This document shows, piece by piece, positions 25,627 to 35,700 of a stretch of DNA of 64,000 nucleotides. Location of the stretch: assembly GCF_002760435.1 (NCBI RefSeq), contig NZ_AUUU01000039.1, positions 1 through 64,000 of the forward strand, given 5' to 3'. Below the pieces are notes generated by a model. That model was not told the DNA's origin. It saw only the letters and a list, made by a program, of their open reading frames with translations, and did no database searches. A program made the position numbers and the translations under genes. This DNA is from Clostridium sp. LS (GTDB lineage Bacteria > Bacillota > Clostridia > Clostridiales > Clostridiaceae). How positions within the stretch are numbered: position 1 is the first letter of the stretch; each line of letters begins with the position of its first letter.

Positions 25627-25680
25627 GTTGACGAAGAGATTATGACAAGGACTGTTATTCAAGACTCTCACATATTGAAC
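25627..25680 (+). pseudogene. short remnant of an MglB-like sugar-binding protein gene
   Basis: GTTGACGAAGAGATTATGAC and the following 34 bases closely match positions about 28035-28090 of the decayed mglB copy further on, reading VDEEIMT-x-TVIQDSHI. No other part of the gene survives here. The rest of the interval 25410-25959 shows no gene. It is probably a duplication scar that flanks hcp together with the remnant at 27760. Confidence 0.6.
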
Positions 25681-25959
25681 TTTGCTTTTAGTGTAGGGCA
25701 TCTTTTCTAAAAATACATGCAAAAGCAATAATAAATTATATACAAGAAAGTAAATTTAATTATAACAAAGAGTATCTGCAATGAATTTGTGGGTACTTTT
25801 TTAAGAATATTTCAATATATATTTGCCTTTTTTATTTATGAAATTATGTTACTTTAATGTAAGGATAGGTAGTGTAATTATATATAATAATTTGAAAAAG
25901 AATATTATCTAATTTTATGAAGATAATAAAATAGACTAATATTCTAAGGAGTGATATTT

Positions 25960-27615
25960 ATGGAGGAAAATCCTATGTTTTGTTATCAGTGTGAGCAAAC
26001 AGCAGGGGGAAAAGGATGCACAAAGAGTGGTGTATGCGGAAAAACACCAGAAATCGCAAATTTACAAGACTTATTAATATATCAATTAAAAGGAATCTCT
26101 TGTTATGCAAAGCCTTTAATTGAACAAGGTAAAACTATAGATAAAGAAATAGTTAAATTTGTAGAGAATGGTTTATTTACAACATTAACAAATGTAAACT
26201 TTGATGCTGAAGTTCATGTAAGATTGTTGAAGGAATCGCAAAAGATAAAAGAATCTTTAAGAGATCAAGCACCAGAAGGACAATATCCAGATGCAGCCAC
26301 ATATAATTTAAGTGATTCAAAGGAAGAGATGTTAAAGGATTCAGTAAAAGCAGGGATAATGTATGATCAGAATCTAGATGCAGATATTCGTTCCTTAAGA
26401 TCAACTATACTATACGGATTAAAAGGTGTAAGTGCTTATGGACATCAAGCAAGGTTTATTAGTTACAATAATGACCAAGTAGATAATATTTATTTCCTAG
26501 GATTAGAAGCTACTACAAATGATAATTTAAGCTTGGAAGATATGATACGTATGACTATGAGAGTAGGAGATATGAGTGTACAAGTAATGCAGCTTTTAGA
26601 TGAAGCTAATACTAGTAGATACAAAAATCCTTCACCTCATAAGGTAAATGTTAATATTAAAAAAGGCCCATTTATTATAGTATCTGGTCATGACTTGAGA
26701 GATTTAGAAATGCTTTTAGAGCAGACAGAAGGTAAAGGAATTAATATTTATACTCATGGTGAAATGTTACCATCCCATGGATATCCAGAATTAAAAAAAC
26801 ATAAACATTTAGTAGGTAACTTTGGTTCTGCATGGCAAAACCAACAAAAAGAATTCGATGGAATTTCAGGATGTATTTTAATGACTACTAACTGTTTAAT
26901 GAGACCAAGAGAAACCTATAAGGATAGAATATTTTCAACAAGTGTTGTAGGTTGGGATGGGGTAAAGCATATCGATGTTTTAGAAGATGGAACTAAGGAT
27001 TTTAGTGAAATAATAAATAAAGCATTAGAATTAGGCGGCTTTAAAGAAGATGAAGAAGAAAAAGAAATACTAGTGGGCTTTGGTCATAATGCAACATTAT
27101 CCAATGCTGAAACTATAGTAAATGCAGTTAAGGAAGGAAAGATTAGACATTTCTTCTTAATAGGTGGTTGTGATGGGGCAAGACCAGGAAGAAGTTATTA
27201 TACTGAATTTGCTCAAAAGGTCCCAAAAGATTGTATTATCCTTACACTAGCATGTGGAAAATATAGATTTAATAAATTAGACTTCGGAGAAGTTGCTGGA
27301 CTTCCAAGATTATTAGATGTAGGTCAATGTAATGATGCATATTCAGCTGTTAGAATTGCAACAGCACTTGCAGATGCTTTTAATACAGATGTCAATGGAT
27401 TACCATTATCTATGGTTCTTTCATGGTATGAACAAAAAGCAGTTGCTGACCTTTTAGCATTACTTTCATTAGGTGTAAAAGGAATCTTCCTTGGACCATC
27501 ACTTCCGGCATTTATAAGTCCTAATGTATTACAATATTTAGTGGATACATTTAACATAAGACCTATAAGTGAACCGGATGATGATTTAAAGACTTGCTTA
27601 CAACAAGGAGTATAA
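25960..27615 (+). CDS. hcp: hydroxylamine reductase (hybrid-cluster protein)
   Basis: Hcp is a cytoplasmic iron-sulfur protein that reduces hydroxylamine or nitric oxide and protects against nitrosative stress. The 551 residues start with the anaerobe-type cluster motif Cys8-x2-Cys11-x8-Cys20-x5-Cys26. They also contain the hybrid-cluster ligand regions GHDLRDLEMLLEQT, TNCLMRP, GGCDGARPGRSYYTEFA, LACGKYRFN and GQCNDAYSA. Length is normal for the class. The ATG at 25960 is nine bases past AAGGAG; an upstream in-frame GTG overlaps that site. No dedicated reductase gene is adjacent. It is flanked on both sides by fragments of mglB-like genes. Confidence 0.96.
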   Translation: MEENPMFCYQCEQTAGGKGCTKSGVCGKTPEIANLQDLLIYQLKGISCYAKPLIEQGKTIDKEIVKFVENGLFTTLTNVNFDAEVHVRLLKESQKIKESLRDQAPEGQYPDAATYNLSDSKEEMLKDSVKAGIMYDQNLDADIRSLRSTILYGLKGVSAYGHQARFISYNNDQVDNIYFLGLEATTNDNLSLEDMIRMTMRVGDMSVQVMQLLDEANTSRYKNPSPHKVNVNIKKGPFIIVSGHDLRDLEMLLEQTEGKGINIYTHGEMLPSHGYPELKKHKHLVGNFGSAWQNQQKEFDGISGCILMTTNCLMRPRETYKDRIFSTSVVGWDGVKHIDVLEDGTKDFSEIINKALELGGFKEDEEEKEILVGFGHNATLSNAETIVNAVKEGKIRHFFLIGGCDGARPGRSYYTEFAQKVPKDCIILTLACGKYRFNKLDFGEVAGLPRLLDVGQCNDAYSAVRIATALADAFNTDVNGLPLSMVLSWYEQKAVADLLALLSLGVKGIFLGPSLPAFISPNVLQYLVDTFNIRPISEPDDDLKTCLQQGV

Positions 27616-27645
27616 GTATAGATTAAAATATAAAAAATATATTTA

Positions 27646-27693
27646 AAAGGATTTAATTGATGAAAAGTATATTATCAATTAAATTCTTTTTAA
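27646..27693 (+). terminator. terminator of hcp
   Basis: ATTTAATTGAT pairs with ATCAATTAAAT around a loop and is followed by TCTTTTTA. It lies about 30 bases after the hcp stop. Confidence 0.65.
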
Positions 27694-27759
27694 ATTGCGA
27701 TCTAAAGCATATTCAGTTAGTTGTTTTATAAGAACTGTATTTTGCAGTAATGAAAGTCT

Positions 27760-28206
27760 TTGTATTCAGTTTCAACAATTAACTCAGGAGGAATTAAAAC
27801 ACAAGAAATTGCTCTTGGAGTATGTGATTGGAATAGGAAGATGGCTAGAAATGCTATGGATTCATTATTTGCTACTAATGGTAACAGAATTGAAGTGGTA
27901 ATTTCTAATAATGATGAAATGGCAATAGGTGCCATTTCATCATTACAGAAATACAGATATAACAAATGAGATAAAGCAATGACTATTCCAGTTGTTGGTG
28001 TTGATGCTATACCAGAAGCTCGAAAATTAGTTGATGAAGAGATTATGACAGGTACTGTTATTCAAGATCCTCACATCATGGCAGGAGTAATTTATGATAT
28101 GGGGATGAACTTAGTTTATGAAAGAAAACCTCTTGATGGTATACTATATAATTTTGATGAAACAGGAGTAGCGGTTAGATTACCTTATAAGGAATATATT
28201 GGTTAA
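27760..28206 (+). pseudogene. MglB-like galactose-binding protein, N-terminally deleted and interrupted
   Basis: The frame reads YSVSTINSGGIKTQEIALGV...EVVISNNDEMAIGAISSLQKYRYNK, a TGA (27967-27969), then MTIPVVGVDAIPEARKLVDEEI...GVAVRLPYKEYIG. It parallels the C-terminal half of the intact paralogues at 37799 and 40751. The signal peptide and N-terminal lobe are gone and there is no start site. The in-frame stop shows further decay. A terminator follows at 28218. Confidence 0.85.
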
Positions 28207-28217
28207 TAATATATAAC

Positions 28218-28261
28218 AACCTACATGTAATTTAAAGTAAGAACACATGTAGGTTTTTTAT
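28218..28261 (+). terminator. intrinsic terminator after the mglB pseudogene
   Basis: AACCTACATGT and ACATGTAGGTT form an 11-bp stem followed by TTTTTTATTAT. It also closes the interval before the convergent exopolysaccharide genes. Confidence 0.8.
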
Positions 28262-28270
28262 TATAATATT

Positions 28271-28699
28271 TTACACTATAGTCTTATCTAAAATAATAAT
28301 CTTATCATTTTGCATCTTTTCTATAGTGGAAGATGGTAAGTTAAAATAACGTTCAATTTCTTCTTCTGTTACAGCTTTAGGAAATTTACGTCTTCTTAAA
28401 TGTGCGTATCTTTTATAGTTATATTTTCCCCAAAAATATATTAATATAAAACTACTACTTGCAATAACAATCGTGATCATAAAAGTATACATTGTTATAC
28501 TTACGTCACTTAAAGTAAATAACTTATTATAAAAATTAGGTAAATTAAATGACCAAAACACTATATATAATAATGATAAAAATATCATAGATGATAAAGT
28601 CTGAATTATATAATACAGCATAATAAGCCATCCGACTGTAGTTATTAATATTTCTAATATTCTAATGCCTTTCTTTTGCAATCCATCAATAATATTCAT
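28271..28699 (-). CDS. PgaD-like membrane protein of exopolysaccharide synthesis
   Basis: The 142-residue protein has two or three membrane helices and a basic cytoplasmic tail (YNYKRYAHLRRRKFPKAVTEEEIERYF). Size, topology and position two bases after a PgaC/IcaA-type glycosyltransferase fit PgaD, the accessory subunit that, with PgaC, polymerises poly-N-acetylglucosamine and in E. coli contributes to c-di-GMP binding. The sequence itself is weakly conserved in this family, so the call leans on context. Confidence 0.65.
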   Translation of the reverse strand: MNIIDGLQKKGIRILEILITTVGWLIMLYYIIQTLSSMIFLSLLYIVFWSFNLPNFYNKLFTLSDVSITMYTFMITIVIASSSFILIYFWGKYNYKRYAHLRRRKFPKAVTEEEIERYFNLPSSTIEKMQNDKIIILDKTIV

Positions 28700-28701
28700 G
28701 T

Positions 28702-29925
28702 TTAAAGCCCCCTATCTGGACTATCCCATGTTGCAAATTTTTTTCTGTTTCTAAATAATGCTTTAGGGATAGCTCTTAATATAACCAAAGCACTAAAGTA
28801 CCAAAAAAAAGTTGGATACCAAATTGCCCATAAATAATATTTTAATAAGTCTTCATCATATTGTTTATCTAATGCCATTGCAATAATGAATTGAATTAAG
28901 CAGATAAAAGATAGATATTGACCTTGCCAAAATATAGAGGAAAATGTCTGCATTCCAATAGTGATTTGTATAATCATTGTTATAAACAATATAAACCATG
29001 TTATTGACCAAAATATGCTAAATATTTGTTCTATGTATACAGGCATCAAACGTCTATATTTCCAGCTTAAAAATATGTTCCAGTGACGCATTATGACTTC
29101 AAGACCGCCTTGAGCCCATCTTACTCTTTGCTTCCATAATCCAACCACTGTTTCAGGAACTAACATCCAACAAAGTGCTTTGGGTTCATATCTGATATCC
29201 CAAAAACGCTTTTGAAGTTTCCACGTTACTCCTATATCTTCGGTAATTAAGTCTCTGTCCCATAATCCACAATCTATTAATGCTCTTTTTCTAAACACTA
29301 CAACAACACCTGAAACAGTCATTACTTTACCAAGTAATCTTTGTGTTCTTTTAATTAAGCTGATAATACTTGATGATTCACATAGTTGTATTTTAGCTAA
29401 TAAAGAACTACGATTGCGAACTCTAGGATTTCCAGTTACAGCACCAACTCTTTCTCCGTAGTTTGGAGTAATAAAATGAGGTATCATGTAATTTAAAGCA
29501 TCACTATCAAGATACGCATCTGCATCTATTCCAGCCAAAAACTCTCCCTTTGATGCAACTAAGCCTAGATATAGCGCATTTGCCTTACCTGCATTAGTTT
29601 TAAGTTGAATAACTCTTAATTTTTCATATTCTTCTGATAGGTTGTTTAATATTTCTTCAGTTTTATCTTTACTGCCGTCATTAATAGCTATAATTTCATA
29701 GTTAGGATAGTTTAGATCATTAAGACGTTTAATTGTATTTTCTATAGTATTTTCTTCATTATGACATGGTACTAAAATTGATACCATTGGACTCTCATTT
29801 AGAGGTAATCCAGGCTTTTTCTCTCTTCTATAATAAAATAAAACACCGCCAATTATCCAAACTGTACTCATTATAAGTGGATACCAAAATACAAATGATG
29901 AAGCATATGCTATTAATTTACTCAT
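28702..29925 (-). CDS. PgaC/IcaA-like processive glycosyltransferase
   Basis: The 407-residue GT2 enzyme probably polymerises beta-1,6-N-acetylglucosamine at the membrane for biofilm matrix. One N-terminal helix is followed by the catalytic domain with SILVPCHNEE, AINDGSKD, AGIDADAYLDSDAL (DxD), VTEDIG-type acid LITEDIGVTWKL and QRVRWAQGG (QxxRW), then three or four membrane helices. The start at 29925 follows AAAGGAG; the longer frame to 29967 lacks a site. It forms a two-gene operon with the PgaD-like gene. No PgaA/PgaB export genes are present, as expected in a Gram-positive cell. Confidence 0.85.
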   Translation of the reverse strand: MSKLIAYASSFVFWYPLIMSTVWIIGGVLFYYRREKKPGLPLNESPMVSILVPCHNEENTIENTIKRLNDLNYPNYEIIAINDGSKDKTEEILNNLSEEYEKLRVIQLKTNAGKANALYLGLVASKGEFLAGIDADAYLDSDALNYMIPHFITPNYGERVGAVTGNPRVRNRSSLLAKIQLCESSSIISLIKRTQRLLGKVMTVSGVVVVFRKRALIDCGLWDRDLITEDIGVTWKLQKRFWDIRYEPKALCWMLVPETVVGLWKQRVRWAQGGLEVIMRHWNIFLSWKYRRLMPVYIEQIFSIFWSITWFILFITMIIQITIGMQTFSSIFWQGQYLSFICLIQFIIAMALDKQYDEDLLKYYLWAIWYPTFFWYFSALVILRAIPKALFRNRKKFATWDSPDRGL

Positions 29926-30774
29926 AAGAACTCCTTTGAAATTAATATAGAATATTCTGATATTCAATAACTATTATGTGGAATCTAAAAGGAAATATTC
30001 AAACTATAATGTGGTGATTTATGTAAAATAATGCTATGTTACAATATTTACAGTATGTCCAATAAAAAGTTCTTTGTAAGTAAGGGAGTAAGAAATTAAT
30101 GGAATTAATTCAGTTACGAATCACTATTATGTAAATTTAATTAAAATTTTATATTTTTTTATATAAAAATATGTTTTAAAGTTAAAGTTAATTCGAGGTA
30201 ATACGACAATATATGGGGTAGAATTCATAATGCTCCAGAGTATGCTTATTATTTAATAAAAATTAAAAGTTTATATTTGAATATAAAAGTATAAATGTAT
30301 TTAAAAATATATGATAATACAGCGATATAGAATTATGAAATGACAATTATTCAGGCAATACAATAAAAATATTAAGTGTACATAGTAATTTATTGTTTAT
30401 GCAAAAGTCAAGTTAAAAAAGAATAACTATTTATAGGAAACTGTGATTCATATATTTATTTGGGCACTTTGTATATGATGAGTTAGTAGTGCAACCGACC
30501 TTTATTTAATAGAGGTCGGTTTTTTATATTAAAAAAATAGCTTTGTTGGTATAAATAATAAAAATTTCAGAAATTATTTGTTATAGTTCAATATGTTAAT
30601 TATGTTACAAGATTAGGTTGAAAAACATATGGTAACTAAAATGCTTAGACCACGTGTTTTGAAATGTAAAAGTTAATATAGGAGGATATGAAAATGAAAA
30701 AATTTAAGTGAAATTAGAATTTGAGTTGATAGATGAATATTTTCATCTTACGTTTGTTAGCAAAAGAAGAAAGG
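29926..30774. other. long gene-poor interval
   Basis: No complete gene is visible. At about 30195-30290 a decayed frame (IWGRIHNAPEYAYYLIKIKSLY) resembles the fragment at 41802-42005. A strong terminator lies at 30493-30527. At 30680-30710 a good AGGAGG is followed by a five-codon frame, MKKFK and stop, just before the toxin gene. The promoters of the pgaCD-like pair and of the toxin gene must also be here. Confidence 0.4.
30493..30527 (+). terminator. intrinsic terminator with no clear upstream gene
   Basis: AACCGACCT and AGGTCGGTT form a 9-bp GC-rich stem followed by TTTTTATATT. The only upstream plus-strand sequence is gene-free, so it may end a small RNA or be the relic of a lost gene. 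Confidence 0.7.
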
Positions 30775-33700
30775 ATGTTATTAAATTTGAAGAACTACAT
30801 AAATAAATCAATTGTACATTTTTTGGTAATTTTAATGATATTTTCATTAGTACCTTCTAAAACTGTAAAAGCAGATGAAGTAAGTGGAACTGTATCAACA
30901 TCTGATGCAGTAGATAAAGCACTAGACTTTCTATGTAAACAACAGGATACACCTGTATATCAAACCAGTATAGAATTTGATGAATCATATGATAATGGTT
31001 ATGCAGGAGAGGTCTCAGGAAAAGTAGATTTATCAAAGATAGATATTTCATCAACTTTTCCTAGTCCTGTTCTTATGTTAGATGGCTCATATGACGCAGG
31101 ATATCAAGGTACTATAAGCGGACGAGCATCTGGAATAAGCAATTATGACGATTATAAAGTTAGAATTTATGATGAAACGGATATTGAATATTTAATTGCA
31201 ACAGTTAATTTAGATAGTGATGGGACTTGGAGGACAGGCAATCGTACTATTCACGGTACATTAAAAGCATACCTTGTTTCGAAAGATGATACAATAGAAG
31301 CTGATGCTTCTAATAACACTAAGATACCTCAATTATCCGGGTATGGAGTTGAAATTTATAGCGCAACAGATGTTCCGTATTATCAATGTAATGCATATTT
31401 ATATGCAGATGGTACATTTTCAACTCGTAGTAAGCCTCAGTATGATGGTGATGGAAATATATTAAGTTATCTTAATTCAATACATCCGGGCGTTAAAATT
31501 GCAAGGTTGGTTAGAAATTCTGATCACAAAATTTTAGCTTCAACAGAAATTCCAAAGTACAATCTTGTGAGATCGTATTATGTTCCTAGTGATGATCCAG
31601 CCAAAAAGTATGTTTCAAGCAGGAGTTGGATATATGATGATGCTTTGGCAGTAATATCATTTTCTATTGCTGGAGAGCAAGACCGGGCTGAAAAAATTTT
31701 AAATAGCTTGAAAGAGTTACAAAATTCAAATGGTTCATTAGAATTTAGTTATGACGTATATAGTGGATCAATGCAACAAGTTATTAGAAGTGGTTCTATG
31801 GCTTGGGTTGGTTATTCTGCAGTATATTATGCCAAAAAGTTTGGCGATAATTCATACATTCAATTTGCAGAAAGTATGGCTGATTATTTATTATCATTAA
31901 AAGATCCAAATACAGGAAGTATTAAAGGCGGTCCAGATGTTAGTTGGTACTCTACTGAACATAATATTGATAGTTATTTCTTTTTTAGAGATTTAGGTGC
32001 TTTGACAAATAATAGTAGATATATTAAAGCTGCTCAAGAAATTAAGCAATCTCTGTTAAAAAACCATTGGAATAATGAGAAAATGCAGTTTAATCAAGGT
32101 ATTAATGATGAAGAAACTACTCTTGATGTAAATTCTTGGGGAGGCATTTTTCTAAACTCTATAGGAAGACTTGATCTTAGTAGTTATTGCAAAAATGTTA
32201 TTAATGCTTTTAAAGTAGATGGTAAAACAATATCAAAAAGTTCAGACGATAGTACATATAATATGACCTATTCCTTAGGTAAGGAACTTTCAGGGTTTGA
32301 ACCTTATTTACAAACTGGAAGCTATGCAGATTCACCTAATGTTGTATGGGCTGAAGGTACTTGGGGCGCAATAAATTTTCTTCAACGAGAAGGACAAAAT
32401 GCAGATGAGTATATAAATTCTATGTTAGACATGCAAAGTGTTGATCAAAATGGAGGAACAGTTTATTCTAATTTAGGAGATAATGATTCTGCAGGGATAT
32501 ATTCATTTCACGTATGGCCAGCAGTCGCAGCTTCAGGCTGGGAATATATAACCATGAAAGACCCGAATGGATTATGGGCAAGCGATGATAAGGTTATTCC
32601 TACATCAACAGAGGGAACAATTACAGATGTAGATTTCAAAAATGGAGTAATTCCAGATGCTATTGCAAATGATGAAACTTACCAACAAATAAAAAATTCA
32701 TTTATATATTATGTGGTGGGAATAAGTAAGGATAATGCTAAGGTGCTAAAATATATATTTACAACTAGTCCATATAAAGAGGACTCTTATATTGAGAACA
32801 ATAGCTTTACTACAGTCACTCCGGCATATTGTTTTGAGTATGATACAGAAACCAAACAGATACGCCCCCCATCAAGATCAGATAGCTTATGTCAACAGAT
32901 TAATTTAGATGATAATAACCAAGGAATTTATTTCACTAACTATGATTTATATGATAATGCTGGTAATCTTTTTATGGCTAGTAAAATATCTGTTAATATC
33001 AAAGTTGCGAATACGGGCATTGATAATGTTGATGAAACTTTGAATAAGTGGTATAATTCAAATCCACAGTTAAGGTACGGAAATGATCAAGGATATAATG
33101 TAAATTCTATTCTAAGTTTCCAGAGTGTATTACTTAAAATGTCATCAGAAGGCGTTGATGTTTCTCAAATGACAATAGAAGAGTTGAATGAATTGTTTGT
33201 ATTTGAGATGAAAAGCGAAGTAGATAAGATATTATCATTAAGTATGGCTGGTGACATAATTACAATAAAAGCTGGTGGAGAAGTGATAGTTGCTAAGGGG
33301 GCGGCTGAAGCTGTTGAAACTATAATGACTAAAGCTAAGTCAATAGGTATAACTAGTGAAACAGAGCTTTCTAGAATAAGTAGTAATATCTCTGAAGCTA
33401 TCGGTAAGGGAAGCAAGTTTACAAAACCTACGTTACCAGAGGACGGTGTACCAAGAGGAGTTTATGAGTCTGCTACTGGTGATGCAGATACTATTAGGTC
33501 AATTACTAGACAAAATGAAGCTGCTGATTTATTAGCGAAAGAAGGATATGATATTGAAATGTTGCCATATAAAGTAGATGGAAATGGTGAAGGCTTAATT
33601 CCAACTGCAAACCCAGATTATAAGATAATGAATAATGTATTTGATTGTTATTCGCCGAGTACAAGTAATGTTAGAAATATATGGTCTACGGTTCAAGAAA

Positions 33701-33858
33701 AAACTCTTTCACAAGGAAGACGAATAGTTTTAAATTTAAATGATTATACTGGTTCAATGGATGGTTTGGTGAAACAGTTTTATGATTGGCCAATAGAATC
33801 TTTAGATGAATTAATAGTTATTAAGGATGGTAAGATAGTCACATTGTTTATTAGATAA
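30775..33858 (+). CDS. secreted polymorphic toxin: glycosidase-like domain with CdiA-CT-type nuclease
   Basis: The 1,027-residue protein begins with a signal peptide ending ...KTVKADE (about 1-34). Ig-like or unassigned strands follow, then an alpha/alpha-toroid glycosidase-like domain (about 280-620; SWIYDDALAVISF, SGSMAWVGYSAVYY, GTWGAINFLQREGQ). The last roughly 115 residues read NEAADLLAKEGYDIEML, PDYKIMNNVFDCYSPS, GRRIVLNLNDYTGSMDGLVKQF and ESLDELIVIKDGKIV. This is the pattern of the CdiA C-terminal tRNA-nuclease domain. It is probably released to attack neighbours, with the glycosidase-like part aiding wall or polysaccharide passage. The next gene is the likely immunity protein. The start is uncertain: 30733, 30775 and TTG 30787 are possible. 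Confidence 0.8.
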   Translation: MLLNLKNYINKSIVHFLVILMIFSLVPSKTVKADEVSGTVSTSDAVDKALDFLCKQQDTPVYQTSIEFDESYDNGYAGEVSGKVDLSKIDISSTFPSPVLMLDGSYDAGYQGTISGRASGISNYDDYKVRIYDETDIEYLIATVNLDSDGTWRTGNRTIHGTLKAYLVSKDDTIEADASNNTKIPQLSGYGVEIYSATDVPYYQCNAYLYADGTFSTRSKPQYDGDGNILSYLNSIHPGVKIARLVRNSDHKILASTEIPKYNLVRSYYVPSDDPAKKYVSSRSWIYDDALAVISFSIAGEQDRAEKILNSLKELQNSNGSLEFSYDVYSGSMQQVIRSGSMAWVGYSAVYYAKKFGDNSYIQFAESMADYLLSLKDPNTGSIKGGPDVSWYSTEHNIDSYFFFRDLGALTNNSRYIKAAQEIKQSLLKNHWNNEKMQFNQGINDEETTLDVNSWGGIFLNSIGRLDLSSYCKNVINAFKVDGKTISKSSDDSTYNMTYSLGKELSGFEPYLQTGSYADSPNVVWAEGTWGAINFLQREGQNADEYINSMLDMQSVDQNGGTVYSNLGDNDSAGIYSFHVWPAVAASGWEYITMKDPNGLWASDDKVIPTSTEGTITDVDFKNGVIPDAIANDETYQQIKNSFIYYVVGISKDNAKVLKYIFTTSPYKEDSYIENNSFTTVTPAYCFEYDTETKQIRPPSRSDSLCQQINLDDNNQGIYFTNYDLYDNAGNLFMASKISVNIKVANTGIDNVDETLNKWYNSNPQLRYGNDQGYNVNSILSFQSVLLKMSSEGVDVSQMTIEELNELFVFEMKSEVDKILSLSMAGDIITIKAGGEVIVAKGAAEAVETIMTKAKSIGITSETELSRISSNISEAIGKGSKFTKPTLPEDGVPRGVYESATGDADTIRSITRQNEAADLLAKEGYDIEMLPYKVDGNGEGLIPTANPDYKIMNNVFDCYSPSTSNVRNIWSTVQEKTLSQGRRIVLNLNDYTGSMDGLVKQFYDWPIESLDELIVIKDGKIVTLFIR

Positions 33859-33885
33859 CCAAAGAAAATAGGAGGTTGATATATA

Positions 33886-34371
33886 ATGAGTGTATTTCAT
33901 GTGTTTTATTTAGCTTCAGAGAATAGGAAAAATTTTGAGGAACTAAAGCAATTAATTATTGATACTACACCTAAGGCGTCATCAAGCATTGCCAATGGCA
34001 AAACTCAGATATCTGAAAACACAGACATTCTATTGAATATTTGGTGTGAGCATTTTTCGCTTCGTGTTAAAAATGGAGGTCAGCCAGTTAAGTTTAGGAG
34101 TGAGGATTATGGAATGAACTTCCAGTATCAATTTTGGTTTGATGCAAATACTGCAACAAGTGGCTGGTTTGAAGAATTACTAACTTTTGTGGGGAAGATA
34201 ATGAAAAACTGCGATAGTGATTGTGTTTTAGAATCAAACGGAGAAACACCTTTAATCATGCGGAAGAATAGAATGATAACTGTGGATGTCAGGAAAATGA
34301 GCGATGAGCAGATACTCTTAGTCAATAACGCTGGATTAGAGTATAAAGAAGGACATTTGGAAAGCGTATGA
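33886..34371 (+). CDS. probable immunity protein for the upstream toxin
   Basis: The 161-residue soluble protein has no signal peptide and starts 27 bases after the toxin gene behind AGGAGG. Its composition (many Phe, Trp, Glu and Asn) and position directly after a CdiA-CT toxin make it the cognate cytoplasmic inhibitor. I do not recognise the immunity family with certainty. Confidence 0.7.
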   Translation: MSVFHVFYLASENRKNFEELKQLIIDTTPKASSSIANGKTQISENTDILLNIWCEHFSLRVKNGGQPVKFRSEDYGMNFQYQFWFDANTATSGWFEELLTFVGKIMKNCDSDCVLESNGETPLIMRKNRMITVDVRKMSDEQILLVNNAGLEYKEGHLESV

Positions 34372-34596
34372 AAAAATGAGAAAGAAGTAATCTATGGAAC
34401 CAATCTTTGTTGAAAATTAACTACATAATAATGTGGAACTGACTAAAAAATCTTGAATTCAAGAGTGTTAGTAGTACTAGGTTTGGTACTGTAAGGGTTA
34501 TAGAAAGTTAAGCTAATAAAAATAGACTGCATAATTATCATTATGCAGTAAGCAGTAACAAAAGTAAAAATAAAGTATATATTATAGTAATGATGA

Positions 34597-34632
34597 AGGC
34601 TAATGTTGATAAAAAGGCATTAGTCTTTTTTC
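34597..34632 (+). terminator. intrinsic terminator after the toxin-immunity pair
   Basis: GGCTAATG and CATTAGTC pair and are followed by TTTTTTCT. It separates the immunity gene from the recombinase gene. Confidence 0.7.
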
Positions 34633-34664
34633 TATGCCAAAAACAATGAAAGGAGTAAATAAGC

Positions 34665-35507
34665 ATGATAAATGAACTGGTACAAAGATTCAAGATACAT
34701 CTAGAGGAGGACGGTAAGAGTCCTAAAACAATAGAAAGCTATGTGGGAGATGCATCTGCTTTTGTATCATTCCTTGAAGGTAAAGGAGTTGATTTTAACG
34801 GAGAAATGAAAAGATTCTACATCACCAGCTACAGGAACTACCTAATTGAGAATCAGTACGAACTATCAACCATCAATAAAAAGGTCAACAGTATTCATTC
34901 TTTCAATAGGTACTTGGTGGACAATGGCTGTTCAAAAGATATTGTTGTAGATATTACTAAGGATAGAGTAAAGCTGGCATATGGTTCTGAAAGGCAGGTA
35001 GAGGTACTTACAGATAAGCAGGTAGAACGAATCTTACTCTACATCCAAAACGATGAGAAGGTCAGCAAAAGGAATAGGATGATAATTCTCCTGCTTGTCT
35101 ACACAGGGTTAAGGGTAAGTGAACTTTGTGACATCAATACTAAGAACATAGATTTTCTAACAGCACAACTAAAGGTCTTTGGAAAAGGAGGTAAAGTAAG
35201 AGAAGTTCCGATGAAATCAGAGGTTGTAGATGCAATCAAAGAATACTTAGTTGAACGAAGTACAAATCCATTTGCAGATTCTGAATATCTAATTGTAGGT
35301 CAAAGGGGTGTTCTTCAAAGGGATGCAATCAATACAATGCTTGAGAAGCTAACCTTAAAGATTGGCATAGATGCGAGGCTAAAGCCACATACCTTCAGAC
35401 ATACGTTCTGTACAAAGCTTGTAAGCAAAGGAGTAGCACTAACAACTGTAAGTAAACTAGCAGGACACAGCAGTATTGATACCACTGCAAGGTTTTACAT
35501 CAATTAA
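34665..35507 (+). CDS. tyrosine recombinase, XerC/D-like
   Basis: The 280-residue integrase-family protein has a SAM-like core-binding N-terminal domain (about 1-90) and a catalytic domain. The active-site residues are Arg in TGLRVSEL, Lys in FGKGGKVRE, His242-x2-Arg245 in HTFRHTF, His268 in GHSS and the nucleophile Tyr278. The protein stops two residues after the tyrosine, shorter than most, so a few C-terminal residues used for subunit exchange may be missing. AAAGGAG precedes the ATG. Codon use and lower AT content differ from the neighbours, suggesting transfer. It sits between two toxin-immunity loci and may have driven their rearrangement. Confidence 0.9.
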   Translation: MINELVQRFKIHLEEDGKSPKTIESYVGDASAFVSFLEGKGVDFNGEMKRFYITSYRNYLIENQYELSTINKKVNSIHSFNRYLVDNGCSKDIVVDITKDRVKLAYGSERQVEVLTDKQVERILLYIQNDEKVSKRNRMIILLLVYTGLRVSELCDINTKNIDFLTAQLKVFGKGGKVREVPMKSEVVDAIKEYLVERSTNPFADSEYLIVGQRGVLQRDAINTMLEKLTLKIGIDARLKPHTFRHTFCTKLVSKGVALTTVSKLAGHSSIDTTARFYIN

Positions 35508-35700
35508 GTAAGTTGGTTCATTATTTTTTGAGTAGTTAACACATTCTATAGATACATCGTTCAAAGGAACTATATTAAAAAGTGATGATAACACATCAGA
35601 AAACGGGGTTTCAAAAGACTGTGAATAAGAGTGGTGTTGAATTTAAAAAATAATAAATAAAGGCTAAAACGACTGGTTTAATAGAAATCGATATGTGATT

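Noticed and set aside
30229-30530. A c-di-GMP or other known riboswitch before the pgaCD-like or toxin genes
   Set aside because: None of the conserved aptamer strings I know could be found; only an isolated terminator is clear.
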